A stretch of DNA of 64,000 nucleotides from JBNRMW01 sp050309795 (GTDB lineage Bacteria > Bacillota_I > Bacilli_A > Erysipelotrichales > Erysipelotrichaceae), in the NCBI GenBank assembly GCA_050309795.1, contig JBNRMW010000016.1, positions 186,001 through 250,000 of the forward strand. Reading direction: 5' to 3'. Numbering within the stretch: the stretch's first letter is position 1; each line of letters starts with the position of its first letter. This document shows, one piece after another, positions 34,475 to 42,377 of the stretch. Below the pieces are notes generated by a model that saw only the letters and a list, made by a program, of their open reading frames with translations, ran no database searches and was not told the origin of the DNA. The translations under genes were made by a program, and so were the position numbers.

Positions 34475-35566
34475 ATATTTGATTTCTTTAAATTGCTCCC
34501 ATGGATAATGGTCACGGCCAAAATGACCAAAGGTTGCGGTTTCTTGATAAATCGGACGTTTAAGATCTAATTCATCAATCATATTTTGGACACTAAAATC
34601 AAAGTTTTTTAAAATAATTTCTTTAATTTGCCAAGCTTTCAATTTACCGGTATTAAACGTTTCAACCCAAACCGATTGTGGATGGGATTGACCAATAGCA
34701 TACGATAATTGGATTTCACATTTACTAGCTAATCCATTAGCAACGACATTCTTGGCAACATAGCGAGCATAATAAGCTGCTGAACGGTCCACTTTGGAAG
34801 GATCTTTACTAGAAAAGCAGCCCCCACCAATACGACCAACTCCACCGTAGGTATCGACAACGATTTTCCGACCCGTCGTCCCTGAATCTCCGAATGGACC
34901 ACCCAAAATAAACGAACCACTTGGATTAACGAATATTTCTGTGTCTTCAGTAATCATTTTTGGATCAATAACTTTATAAATGACGTCTTTTAAAATCACA
35001 ATTTTTAACTCTGCTTGAGAAAGTGACGCGTCGTGCTGTGTAGAGACCACGATGTTTTTAACAAAGGCTGGCATTCCTTCATCATCATAAGCCACCGTAA
35101 CTTGAGTTTTTCCATCAGGCTTAATCAATGGATTAACTTTCCGCAATTGCTTTAATTCATAAGCTAAGCGATGGGCCAAAACAATCGGTAACGGCATCAG
35201 CTCTGGTGTTTCTTCGCAGGCATAACCAAACATGATACCCTGATCTCCAGCATTCACTTCGGTTTTTTTGACTGCCTGGTTAATCTCTGAGGATTGACGA
35301 GAAACACGTTGAATAATTTCAAAGTCCTCGACGTATCCAATCTCTTTTAAGACGCCTTTAGCAATTTCACCATAATCTAAGTTCGCCGTCGTTTCGGCTT
35401 CTCCATAAATAAAGACCGTCTGATCTTTGATGGTGGCTTCGACCGCCATATGTGCATCTGGATCTTGGTGTAAAGCAGCATCTAAGAATGCATCTGAAAT
35501 TTGATCACAAATTTTATCTGGATGTCCATCGGTAACGGACTCGGATGTGAAATAGTAATACGTCAT
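34472..35566 (-). CDS. metK: S-adenosylmethionine synthase
   Basis: Makes SAM from methionine and ATP. Signature motifs: GHPDKICDQISDA near 14-26, GAGDQG-type loop as NAGDQGIMFGYA, and FGGPFGDSG-type GGGCFSSKDPSKVDRSAAYYAR. About 364 residues, slightly short of the usual 380-400. The frame is open from 35623, but ATG at 35566 after GGGAGG gives MTYYYFTSESVT. Controlled by a SAM-I riboswitch, giving product feedback. Confidence 0.96.
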   Translation of the reverse strand: MTYYYFTSESVTDGHPDKICDQISDAFLDAALHQDPDAHMAVEATIKDQTVFIYGEAETTANLDYGEIAKGVLKEIGYVEDFEIIQRVSRQSSEINQAVKKTEVNAGDQGIMFGYACEETPELMPLPIVLAHRLAYELKQLRKVNPLIKPDGKTQVTVAYDDEGMPAFVKNIVVSTQHDASLSQAELKIVILKDVIYKVIDPKMITEDTEIFVNPSGSFILGGPFGDSGTTGRKIVVDTYGGVGRIGGGCFSSKDPSKVDRSAAYYARYVAKNVVANGLASKCEIQLSYAIGQSHPQSVWVETFNTGKLKAWQIKEIILKNFDFSVQNMIDELDLKRPIYQETATFGHFGRDHYPWEQFKEIKY

Positions 35567-35582
35567 TGGTTCCTCCCTTTTA

Positions 35583-35715
35583 AAATAAAAACTTCCTATC
35601 GACGATAAGAAGTAAGTTGACATGATTTCTTATCGGTGTTAGCTGGCCCACCTTGCGTCTGCAGGTTGGTGTGAGTTCATTGAGCTAACTCTCTCCCTCA
35701 TCTCTTGATAATGCT
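35583..35715 (-). promoter_or_regulatory. SAM-I (S-box) riboswitch upstream of metK
   Basis: The leader contains the S-box core: TTATCAAGAG (P1 and kink-turn side), GAGGGA, a TCAATGA segment, ACCAACCTGC and CAAGGTGG, and closes with GATAA. Downstream, ACTTCTTATC and GATAGGAAGT (35613..35591) form a 10-bp terminator stem followed by TTTTTATTTT. High SAM should terminate metK transcription. Confidence 0.93.
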
Positions 35716-35720
35716 AAACT

Positions 35721-35749
35721 AATATACGCAATCTTTGTACAAATGTCAA
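35721..35749 (-). promoter_or_regulatory. Sigma-A promoter of metK
   Basis: TTGACA (35749..35744), 17-base spacer, TATATT (35726..35721). The perfect -35 overlaps the stop codon of the upstream yitT gene. Confidence 0.88.
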
Positions 35750-36618
35750 GTAATTTGGCGATGCTTAAAGTTACCCACCACGCGCTCAGCTTGACTGATA
35801 TTGATAAAGGCTTTCGGGTCAATCGCTTGTACTAATTCCACCACACTGCCGACTTCGTACTCACTAACGACCATAAAGAGCATCGTTTTCGGTGCGCCAG
35901 AGTAAGCCCCATCCCCCCAAATTCTGGTAATTCCATGTTTTTGTGATTTAATGAGTTGTTCACACACATCATTCCCATGACTAGTGATGATGTATAAATT
36001 GACGAGTTTTCGTTGAATGTTCATATTATTTATTAAAGAGGTCGACACATATTGGAAAACAATCGAATACAACGCCATACGCCAGCCAAAGAAATAAGCA
36101 AAAATACCAATCACAACCCAGTTTCCATACATGATGTAATCATAAATCGGGACATCGCCTTTATTCATAAAATAAACAGCGATAAAGTCGGTCCCCCCAG
36201 CACTAGCACCAGCACGTAAAGCCAATAAAATGGAGACCCCATTAAGAACACCACCAAAAATAGTCATCAATATTAAATCATCCGCTAGAACAGTTTCCGG
36301 GATCAGATAGGTAAAAATTGTCATTAAAATAAACCAGACAATCGTCTTTATAGCAAAACGTTGACCAATCACTCGGATAACCAAGACGGTTAAAATAATT
36401 TGAACTATAAAATAAAGCAATAAATAATTTATATGGATGTTGGCATAGGTTAACAAAAGACGCTCTACCAATCGGGACAAACCAATAAAACCAGCTGGGA
36501 CCAAGTCCGCTGGCTCGACAAAAAACTTCAACGTTACGGCGTACAAGAGTGCACTAGCCACAATTAGAATGAACGATTTAATATAATCGTATTTCTCACT
36601 TTTTATGTTGGTCAACAT
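35746..36618 (-). CDS. YitT family membrane protein (DUF161 and DUF2179)
   Basis: Five or six membrane helices over residues 12-200 (with RAGASAGGTDFIAVY, the DUF161 signature) are followed by a cytosolic DUF2179 ACT-like domain (about 205-290: GITRIWGDGAYSGAPKTMLF and VVELVQAIDPKAFINISQAE). 290 residues. Family function is unsettled. AAGGGAAAAT precedes the ATG. Its transcription start is unclear, because the ridA terminator lies directly upstream. Confidence 0.9.
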   Translation of the reverse strand: MLTNIKSEKYDYIKSFILIVASALLYAVTLKFFVEPADLVPAGFIGLSRLVERLLLTYANIHINYLLLYFIVQIILTVLVIRVIGQRFAIKTIVWFILMTIFTYLIPETVLADDLILMTIFGGVLNGVSILLALRAGASAGGTDFIAVYFMNKGDVPIYDYIMYGNWVVIGIFAYFFGWRMALYSIVFQYVSTSLINNMNIQRKLVNLYIITSHGNDVCEQLIKSQKHGITRIWGDGAYSGAPKTMLFMVVSEYEVGSVVELVQAIDPKAFINISQAERVVGNFKHRQIT

Positions 36619-36633
36619 ATTTTCCCTTTCTTT

Positions 36634-36662
36634 TAAAAAAAGCTGAACAAAGGATTCAGCTC
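36634..36662 (-). terminator. Intrinsic terminator of ridA
   Basis: AGCTGAA and TTCAGCT form a stem with a 7-base loop, followed by seven T on the minus strand, directly after the ridA stop. Confidence 0.85.
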
Positions 36663-36663
36663 A

Positions 36664-37137
36664 TTAATCAAAACACCCGGTTTCACAATCCGCGCAATTA
36701 ACTTCTTCGTGGCCATCACACCCGTAAACAGAATTTGGATTCAATTCTTCATAGCGAAGCGTATCAATCGCAAACCCTTCGATTTCTACAAGCGCCCCTT
36801 TTGGTAGGGCAGAAACTCCGACGACACTACGCGCTGGGTAAGGATGCGCAAAATAAGTTGCATAAATTAAATTAAATTCATCATAATTTTTCATATCGGT
36901 TAAATAGACCGTCGTCTTCACTAGATGACGCATCTCTAAATTTGCTTCTGCTAACACATTAACGAGATTATTGATCACTTGTAACGTTTGTTCTTGGATC
37001 GTATCTCCAATCAGTTGACCTTCTTTATCTATGGCAATTTGCCCTGAAATATATAGAAAATCCCCTAATTTAAGGCCCGGTGAATACGGTCCAACGGGGT
37101 TGGAATTTTCTTTTGAATCTAAGACTTCGTAAATCAT
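36664..37137 (-). CDS. ridA: RidA family deaminase with a Cys-rich C-terminal tail
   Basis: Hydrolyses reactive enamine/imine intermediates. Residues 1-127 match RidA, with GPYSPG (16-21), ISGQIAID (30-37), R103 in PARSVVG and the terminal VEIEGFAI. The typical family ends near 126. Here about 30 more residues end with C140, H143, C148, C151 and C155, a spacing that could bind zinc or an iron-sulfur cluster. A promoter is at 37166-37194 and a terminator follows. Confidence 0.9.
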   Translation of the reverse strand: MIYEVLDSKENSNPVGPYSPGLKLGDFLYISGQIAIDKEGQLIGDTIQEQTLQVINNLVNVLAEANLEMRHLVKTTVYLTDMKNYDEFNLIYATYFAHPYPARSVVGVSALPKGALVEIEGFAIDTLRYEELNPNSVYGCDGHEEVNCADCETGCFD

Positions 37138-37165
37138 GACAGTTCTTCCTTTCTGAGCTATAGGT

Positions 37166-37194
37166 ATTATACTAGATATCCTTTACTATATTAA
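37166..37194 (-). promoter_or_regulatory. Sigma-A promoter of ridA
   Basis: TTAATA (37194..37189), 17-base spacer, TATAAT (37171..37166) on the minus strand, 28 bases from the start codon. Confidence 0.72.
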
Positions 37195-37205
37195 CTAAAA
37201 CGATT

Positions 37206-38405
37206 TTATTGGTCAATCCAATCCTCCCCTTTTAAATGTTCCACAAAACTTAGGCCTTCGTAATCAAATTGACGAAGGGCTTCGTAAGCAATAATCGCAA
37301 CACTATTACTAAGATTAAGGCTACGAGCTTGTGGATGCATCGGGATGCGAATTAAATTATTTGAGTACGTTTTTAATACGTCGTTGGGTAAACCTGTTGA
37401 TTCTTTACCAAAAATAAAGTAAATATTTTTGTGGTGCTTGGTAAAATCAAAGCTGCTCGCAGGATGTTTACCATAACGGGTGACGGGATAAATTGGCCCG
37501 TCGACTGTTTTCAAAAAAGCGGTTAAATCATCGTGAACGGTTAATTCCACATGATCCATATAGTCCATTCCACTGCGTCTCAATTTCTTTTCATCCAATA
37601 TAAAACTCGTCGGTTCTATTAAATGTAAATGGAGTTGAGCAACGGCACAAGTTCTCATAATATTGCCCGTATTTTGAGGGATTTCCGGTTCAAATAACAC
37701 GATATGAAGATTCGGTTTCAGCCCGGTTCGAGCACGGTTTAAAAACCATAAAAACCCCAAAATAGAAACCATCACAAAGAGAGTCGTAAAAAAGACCTTC
37801 AAAACGAGAGGTTCAAAATAATTCTGTGGAACTAACTGAATCAACCGATCCGTCGCAGGATTAAGCAGCCATAAATCGTTTCTAAAAAAGACTTGATGAA
37901 ATAAAATCCAAAAGTTTTGAAAATCCAAAACAATAAACAAACCAAGAAGCACAAGACCAGCACCTAAGAAAAGATAGCCTTTCTTTAAACCTACATACAA
38001 TCGATATAAAAACGTCTTCGATTCAAATGCTAGTAACACCAAAATGACAATAATCCCGAACACAGATCCCTGCAACACGATCTTCGCTCCAGCATAAAGG
38101 TTTTGTACATCCATCATGTGATCTTCTTCTCGTTGATTAAAAAACGGTTGAATGGCTCCTTGAACCTCGACCTCACAGCTTAAGTCGTCACGCAACCCTT
38201 GAATTTGGTCGAAAAGAACATGGGTACAATTGTATAAATCGTCCCTTGAAATGGCTAGTCGTTGTTCTATTTGATTGGTTTCATACACCTCGAATAGGAA
38301 TTTCTTATCAAAACCGAAATGAAAAATGGAACTAATGACCACCACAAAAAAAAGGAGCGGAGCCAAAAAAGGCACCCATACTTTAACGCGTGAGAAACGA
38401 GACAT
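37206..38405 (-). CDS. trmL: Fusion of a DUF1461 (TIGR01906-like) membrane domain and tRNA methyltransferase TrmL
   Basis: One continuous frame of 399 residues encodes two proteins usually found apart. Residues 1-225 have membrane helices (about 10-30, 112-128, 145-160, 200-222) and the DUF1461 signature QREEDHMMDV (91-100). Residues 232-399 are a complete SPOUT methyltransferase: HIVLFEPEIPQNTGNIMRTC, IFGKESTGLP and IPMHPQARSLNLSNSVAI, typical of TrmL (2'-O-methylation of tRNA-Leu position 34). ATG at 38405 lies 9 bases after AAAGG and overlaps rdgB by 23 bases; the upstream open frame is the rdgB shadow. Confidence 0.87.
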   Translation of the reverse strand: MSRFSRVKVWVPFLAPLLFFVVVISSIFHFGFDKKFLFEVYETNQIEQRLAISRDDLYNCTHVLFDQIQGLRDDLSCEVEVQGAIQPFFNQREEDHMMDVQNLYAGAKIVLQGSVFGIIVILVLLAFESKTFLYRLYVGLKKGYLFLGAGLVLLGLFIVLDFQNFWILFHQVFFRNDLWLLNPATDRLIQLVPQNYFEPLVLKVFFTTLFVMVSILGFLWFLNRARTGLKPNLHIVLFEPEIPQNTGNIMRTCAVAQLHLHLIEPTSFILDEKKLRRSGMDYMDHVELTVHDDLTAFLKTVDGPIYPVTRYGKHPASSFDFTKHHKNIYFIFGKESTGLPNDVLKTYSNNLIRIPMHPQARSLNLSNSVAIIAYEALRQFDYEGLSFVEHLKGEDWIDQ

Positions 38406-38967
38406 ATTGAGCGACCTTTCTAAAAGCCTTGGCCCGGTGAGAAATTTTCGACTTAACCTCCGGAATTTGAGCAAAACTTTGATGATATCCTTCCGGAATG
38501 AAGATGGGATCGTAGCCAAAGCCTTGATCACCAAGCAGTTTTTCACTGACTTGGCCAAATACTTCTTCGATCACATCATAGCCTTGACCTTGATATTGGA
38601 TGTGGACAGCACAACAAAATAGTGCACGCCGGTCGGATTCGTTTTTTAATAATTCAAGTATTTTTAAATTTTTAGTCAAATCATCTTTGTTTTCGCCTAG
38701 AAAGCGAGCCGAATAAACTCCTGGGTTCATATCCAATGCTTTTACACAAAAGCCTGAATCGTCAGCGACAATGAAATCCTGAGGAAAAACAGCAGCAACC
38801 GCTTGAGCTTTTTGGCGAGCGTTTCCGATAAAACTATTTTCGTCTTCCACAAGGTCATCATGATAGCCCAGCGCCTCTAACCCTAGTACCTCGATCTGTG
38901 GATTTGCTAGGAGTTGTTTGATTTCTTGGATTTTATGTTGATTGTGGGTAGCAATAATTATTCTCAT
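38383..38967 (-). CDS. rdgB: XTP/dITP diphosphatase (RdgB/HAM1)
   Basis: Sanitises the nucleotide pool by hydrolysing ITP, dITP and XTP. IIATHNQHKIQEIKQLL at the start, DDSGFCVKAL (near 69-78), and GFGYDPIFIPEG with SHRAKAFRK near the end are the family motifs. 194 residues, normal length. It overlaps the fusion gene downstream. The L20 operon terminator lies just upstream, so the promoter is uncertain. Confidence 0.95.
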   Translation of the reverse strand: MRIIIATHNQHKIQEIKQLLANPQIEVLGLEALGYHDDLVEDENSFIGNARQKAQAVAAVFPQDFIVADDSGFCVKALDMNPGVYSARFLGENKDDLTKNLKILELLKNESDRRALFCCAVHIQYQGQGYDVIEEVFGQVSEKLLGDQGFGYDPIFIPEGYHQSFAQIPEVKSKISHRAKAFRKVAQYVSFLTR

Positions 38968-38970
38968 AGA

Positions 38971-38996
38971 AAAAAACTAGGACAATTCCTAGTTTA
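38971..38996 (-). terminator. Intrinsic terminator of the infC-rpmI-rplT operon
   Basis: AACTAGGA and TCCTAGTT form a stem with an ATTG loop, followed by TTTTTT on the minus strand; the 5' arm begins in the rplT stop codon. Confidence 0.85.
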
Positions 38997-39353
38997 GTGA
39001 TTTAAAGCGGTCTTCGCTTGGGCAACGATGTTTTCAAAGCCCTTTGCGTCATGAATCGCAATTTCCGATAACATTTTACGGTTCAGTTGAATATTGGCTA
39101 AACGTAAACCGTGCATGAGTTGGGAATAGCTCAAATCATGTTGACGTGCTGCAGCATTGATCCGCGTAATCCATAGTTTACGCATGTTTCTTTTCAGTAA
39201 ACGACGATCAATATAGGCATAGCGTTGAGAACGCATGACTTGTTCGTTGGCAGTTTTATATAGGGTATGCTTGGAACCGTAATATCCCTTCGCTAATTTT
39301 AATACTTTTTTACGACGAGCTCTCGAGACAGCTCCACTTCTTGCTCTTGGCAT
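38994..39353 (-). CDS. rplT: 50S ribosomal protein L20
   Basis: Early-assembly 23S rRNA-binding protein and, in Bacillota, repressor of its own operon. 119 residues with RARSGAVSRARRKKVLKLAKGYYGS and the globular domain with RKLWITRINAAARQHDLSYSQLMHGL. GAGGAG lies 7 bases before the ATG. Third gene of infC-rpmI-rplT. Confidence 0.97.
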   Translation of the reverse strand: MPRARSGAVSRARRKKVLKLAKGYYGSKHTLYKTANEQVMRSQRYAYIDRRLLKRNMRKLWITRINAAARQHDLSYSQLMHGLRLANIQLNRKMLSEIAIHDAKGFENIVAQAKTALNH

Positions 39354-39371
39354 GTTGTTTCTCCTCTACTT

Positions 39372-39560
39372 TTAAATTAATGACTTAATGCGTTTGTAAT
39401 CGGTTGGATGAATTAAACCCGCTTTGCGTAGTTTACGTTTTTGCTTCTGGGATTTATTCGCCGCAAAGTGACTTGTATAGGCATGTCCTCGTTTTAACTT
39501 ACCTGTTCCGGTAACTTTTACTCTTTTTTGTACCGATTTTTTAGTTTTCATCTTTGGCAT
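39372..39560 (-). CDS. rpmI: 50S ribosomal protein L35
   Basis: 62 very basic residues starting MPKMKTKKSVQKRVKVTGTG, the family N-terminus. ATG at 39560 lies 10 bases after GGAG and overlaps infC by 20 bases; the frame is open further upstream but only as a shadow of infC. Middle gene of the IF3-L35-L20 operon. Confidence 0.96.
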   Translation of the reverse strand: MPKMKTKKSVQKRVKVTGTGKLKRGHAYTSHFAANKSQKQKRKLRKAGLIHPTDYKRIKSLI

Positions 39561-40110
39561 TTTGCGTATTCTCCTTTTTCTTGTCCTTGTCTTTGGTTGG
39601 AACAATGATGGTGGACATGGTATTACCTTCCATTTTAGGTCTCATTTCCACATCAGCAATGTCCGCTGTTTTTTCAATAAACTCATTCATGGTCTTGCGT
39701 CCGACATTTAAGCGGGTAATTAATCGACCTCTAAAGCGCATGTCTACCTTGACTTTTTTGCCTTGGCTAATCCATTTGCGGGCTTGATTGAGTTTTGTTT
39801 CAAAATCATGAGTATCGATCACCGGGGAAAGACGTAAAGGTTTAATCTCGGTCACATGTTGACGCTTTTTGGATTCTCTAACCTTTTTTTGTTGTTCAAA
39901 TTTATGCTTTCCATAGTCCATAATTTTACAGACTGGGGGGTTGGCATTTGGGGCCACACAGTATAAATCGAGTTCGTATTCATAGGCTTTTTGTAGCGCT
40001 TCGCGGCGCATCATTATTCCTAGTTGTTCTCCTTCTGGTCCAATAACCATGACTTCTTTAAAACGAATGTTCTCGTTTACGAGTTCTTCGTTGCGTTTGT
40101 TACGTGAGAT
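39541..40110 (-). CDS. infC: Translation initiation factor IF-3, with a probable AUC start codon
   Basis: Checks start codon and initiator tRNA on the 30S subunit. NEENIRFKEVMVIGPEGEQLGIM (split here by family alignment at NENIRFKE) is the N-domain and the C-domain has the MRFRGRLI and ADVEMRPKMEGN motifs. A polar KDKDKKKENTQN tail ends it. No ATG occurs near the N-terminus. AGGAGG lies 8 bases before an AUC codon at 40110, giving SRNKRNEELVNE; the GTG at 40119 overlaps the ribosome-binding site itself. A non-canonical start is how infC is autoregulated in other bacteria. Confidence 0.92.
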   Translation of the reverse strand: MSRNKRNEELVNENIRFKEVMVIGPEGEQLGIMMRREALQKAYEYELDLYCVAPNANPPVCKIMDYGKHKFEQQKKVRESKKRQHVTEIKPLRLSPVIDTHDFETKLNQARKWISQGKKVKVDMRFRGRLITRLNVGRKTMNEFIEKTADIADVEMRPKMEGNTMSTIIVPTKDKDKKKENTQNAKDEN

Positions 40111-40131
40111 AAGCTCCACCTCCTATATCAT

Positions 40132-40250
40132 AAAAAAAGCACTCACAGAGCACTTCTTCAATGATATATCTGGCTTGATAAAGATTTGATATAGCATTTA
40201 CCTAAAGCCAACCGGGCTATCAGGTGAGAAGAGTGCTTCTACTTTCTAAA
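40132..40250 (-). promoter_or_regulatory. infC leader with alternative hairpins, candidate L20-type leader
   Basis: The distal arm GAGTGCTT (40144..40137) can pair either with the adjacent AAGTGCTC (40155..40148 region, using two G-U pairs) to form a terminator followed by TTTTTTT, or perfectly with the distant AAGCACTC (40238..40231) to form an antiterminator-like structure. In B. subtilis this operon is controlled by transcription attenuation through L20 binding to the leader. Assignment is by position and structure. Confidence 0.7.
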
Positions 40251-40260
40251 CGTCTACTGA

Positions 40261-40289
40261 ATAGTACCATAAGCCTTTAAACTTGTCAA
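40261..40289 (-). promoter_or_regulatory. Sigma-A promoter of infC-rpmI-rplT
   Basis: TTGACA (40289..40284), 17-base spacer, TACTAT (40266..40261) with TG extension. It overlaps the divergent proS promoter. Confidence 0.8.
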
Positions 40290-40303
40290 ATATTTGCTAT
40301 AAT
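40275..40303 (+). promoter_or_regulatory. Promoter of proS
   Basis: TGCTATAAT gives a strong TG-extended -10 (40298-40303), 18 bases before the start codon; the -35 region (CTTTAA or TTTAAA around 40275-40281) is weak. Confidence 0.65.
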
Positions 40304-40320
40304 GTAGCAGCGAGGTGCAT

Positions 40321-42015
40321 ATGAAATTATCAAATAGTTACTTTTTTACATTACGAGAAAACGTGAAGGATGAAGACTCCGCAAGTGGAAATCTCTTAGT
40401 TCGTGCAGGAATGATTAAGAAAACCTCCTCTGGCGTGTATATGTTACTACCTTTGGGGTTAAAAGTCTTTCAAAAAATAGAAAACATTGTGCGTGAAGAA
40501 ATGAATCGCATTGATTCTTTAGAATTGTCGATGCCCGCATTGATCCCAGAAGAAGTCTATATTCAGTCTGGTCGTCGCGAAGCGTTTGGAAATAGTATGT
40601 TTGCCATGAAAGATCGCTTTAATAAATCTTTTGTCCTGGGCCCAACTCACGAAGAATTATTTGTTTCGGCAGCCAAAATGGCCATTCATTCTTATAAAGA
40701 CTTACCCATAAGCCTCTATCAATTTCAAACAAAATATCGTGATGAACCACGTCCTCGTTTTGGCTTAATTCGAGTTCGAGAATTTGTCATGAAGGATGCC
40801 TACACCTTCGATAAAGATGAGGCAGGTATGAATCAATCGTACAAGGCAATGTTTGAAGCCTATCAGCGTATTTTCGAACGCTTAAATCTTAAAACACTAA
40901 TTGTTCGGGCCGACACGGGGGTTATGGGTGGTCTGTTATCGGAAGAATTCCAAGCCATTTCCGAAATTGGTGAAGATATTTTAGTGGTCCATGAGGCCAG
41001 TGGCTATGCTTCCAATCTAGAGGTTGCTGGATGTCATCCGCCTGTTGAGTTTTCTTCTGAACCTATTGCAGAAATTGTTGAAGTTCATACACCAAATACA
41101 CAGACCATTGAAGAAGTTAGTTCGTTTTTAAATCAATCCATTCAACGCTTTGTTAAGACCTTGATTTATCAAGTCGATGAACAGTTTTACGCCCTCCTTC
41201 TACGCGGAGATCACGAAGTCAATGAAACCAAAGTCCGCAAACTATTTAATGCCCAACAAGTTGAGCTGGCTGCCTTTCATGATGTCGAACGATTAACAAA
41301 GGCACCTGTTGGCTTTGCTGGTCCTATCGGTCTGGACATCCCTATCGTGATGGATCAAGAAGTACAGGCACTGATGAACTTCACCGTCGGGGCTAATAAA
41401 GCCGATTATCACTTCATGAATGTCAACCTTAAAGATTTCGAACCACGACATGTCGCGGATATCCGCAACATTGTTGAAGGAGATTTATGTGAAAATGGCC
41501 AAGGTCCTGTTGTCTTTAAACGGGGAATCGAAGTTGGAAATACCTTTAAATTAGGCACTAAGTATTCGGAAGCGATGGATTTAGAATTCTTAGATGAAAA
41601 CAATCGCCTACATCCTGTATTTATGGGCTCGTATGGCATTGGGATTGGTCGTTGCTTGGCTGCCATTGTCCAACAACACCACACCGAGAAAGGTATTGTT
41701 TGGCCAAAACACCTTTCTCCTGTCCAAGTTGGGATTGTGACCATTAATTCCAAAGATGCCCAGCAAGTGGAGATTGGTGAACAACTTTACCAACAATTTA
41801 AACGCCTCGGTTACGATGTCGTCCTCGATGATCGTCATCAACGTCCTGGTGTGAAATTTAACGATATGGAATTAATTGGAACAACCGTTCGTATTACCCT
41901 TGGACGTGACCTAGCCAACCATCAAGTTGAAGTTAAAGCCATTGATCAAGAAGAAAAACAACTCGTTCATATCAACGACTTAGAGAATTGGGTCAAGCAA
42001 TATTATCAAAATTAG
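40321..42015 (+). CDS. proS: Proline-tRNA ligase (bacterial type)
   Basis: Class II synthetase. The catalytic core has RAGMIKKTSSGVYMLLPLG (near 26-44) and TKYRDEPRPRFGLIRVREF; an insertion domain of the YbaK/editing type lies at about 220-380 (with DHEVNETKVRK); and the C-terminal anticodon-binding domain ends the protein. 564 residues. ATG at 40321 lies 5 bases after GAGG; GTG at 40315 is in the ribosome-binding site. No T-box is seen; the leader is very short. Confidence 0.95.
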   Translation: MKLSNSYFFTLRENVKDEDSASGNLLVRAGMIKKTSSGVYMLLPLGLKVFQKIENIVREEMNRIDSLELSMPALIPEEVYIQSGRREAFGNSMFAMKDRFNKSFVLGPTHEELFVSAAKMAIHSYKDLPISLYQFQTKYRDEPRPRFGLIRVREFVMKDAYTFDKDEAGMNQSYKAMFEAYQRIFERLNLKTLIVRADTGVMGGLLSEEFQAISEIGEDILVVHEASGYASNLEVAGCHPPVEFSSEPIAEIVEVHTPNTQTIEEVSSFLNQSIQRFVKTLIYQVDEQFYALLLRGDHEVNETKVRKLFNAQQVELAAFHDVERLTKAPVGFAGPIGLDIPIVMDQEVQALMNFTVGANKADYHFMNVNLKDFEPRHVADIRNIVEGDLCENGQGPVVFKRGIEVGNTFKLGTKYSEAMDLEFLDENNRLHPVFMGSYGIGIGRCLAAIVQQHHTEKGIVWPKHLSPVQVGIVTINSKDAQQVEIGEQLYQQFKRLGYDVVLDDRHQRPGVKFNDMELIGTTVRITLGRDLANHQVEVKAIDQEEKQLVHINDLENWVKQYYQN

Positions 42016-42063
42016 GTTCAACTAACCAAAAATCGTTTAAGAAGTTGTCTTATCAATAAAATT

Positions 42064-42099
42064 AAAGGATGAATTTCCAAGTTGGAGTTCATCCTTTTT
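42064..42099 (+). terminator. Intrinsic terminator of proS
   Basis: AAAGGATGAA and TTCATCCTTT form a 10-bp stem, followed by T residues. The opposite strand may also stop the convergent small gene. Confidence 0.85.
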
Positions 42100-42107
42100 G
42101 TTACTTA

Positions 42108-42356
42108 TTACTTTTGCTGAGTAGCTTCTTCGATCGCTGCTTGCCATTCTTCTTTCAGTCGCATTAAAAATGTTTTGTTTTCTTTGGGTCGTCTCTTGAC
42201 TCGAACGGAAGAATCATAGTCTGATCGTGCTTCGTACTTCCGCTTCGCCTCTTGTCTTCGTTGATGAATATCAGCATCGCTTTGATCGATTGGGGTATCG
42301 GGAGTGTTCATGATGGTTTCTAATTCGCCACTATAAGGTGTTCTTCTTTTAAACAT
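42108..42356 (-). CDS. Hypothetical small charged protein
   Basis: 82 residues, polar and charged, rich in Arg, Lys and Glu (HQRRQEAKRKYEARSDYD and VRVKRRPKE), with no membrane segment and a probable C-terminal helix (LMRLKEEWQAAIEEA). AAAGGAGG lies 7 bases before the ATG, the best evidence that it is real. It follows the permease gene by 21 bases and ends at the proS terminator. I do not recognise the family. Confidence 0.6.
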   Translation of the reverse strand: MFKRRTPYSGELETIMNTPDTPIDQSDADIHQRRQEAKRKYEARSDYDSSVRVKRRPKENKTFLMRLKEEWQAAIEEATQQK

Positions 42357-42377
42357 GCCATAACCTCCTTTAGATTA

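Noticed and set aside
35567..35623. N-terminal extension of metK
   Set aside because: This stretch forms the riboswitch terminator hairpin.
40315..40320. GTG start of proS two codons upstream
   Set aside because: It lies within the ribosome-binding site GAGGTG; the ATG at 40321 is better placed.
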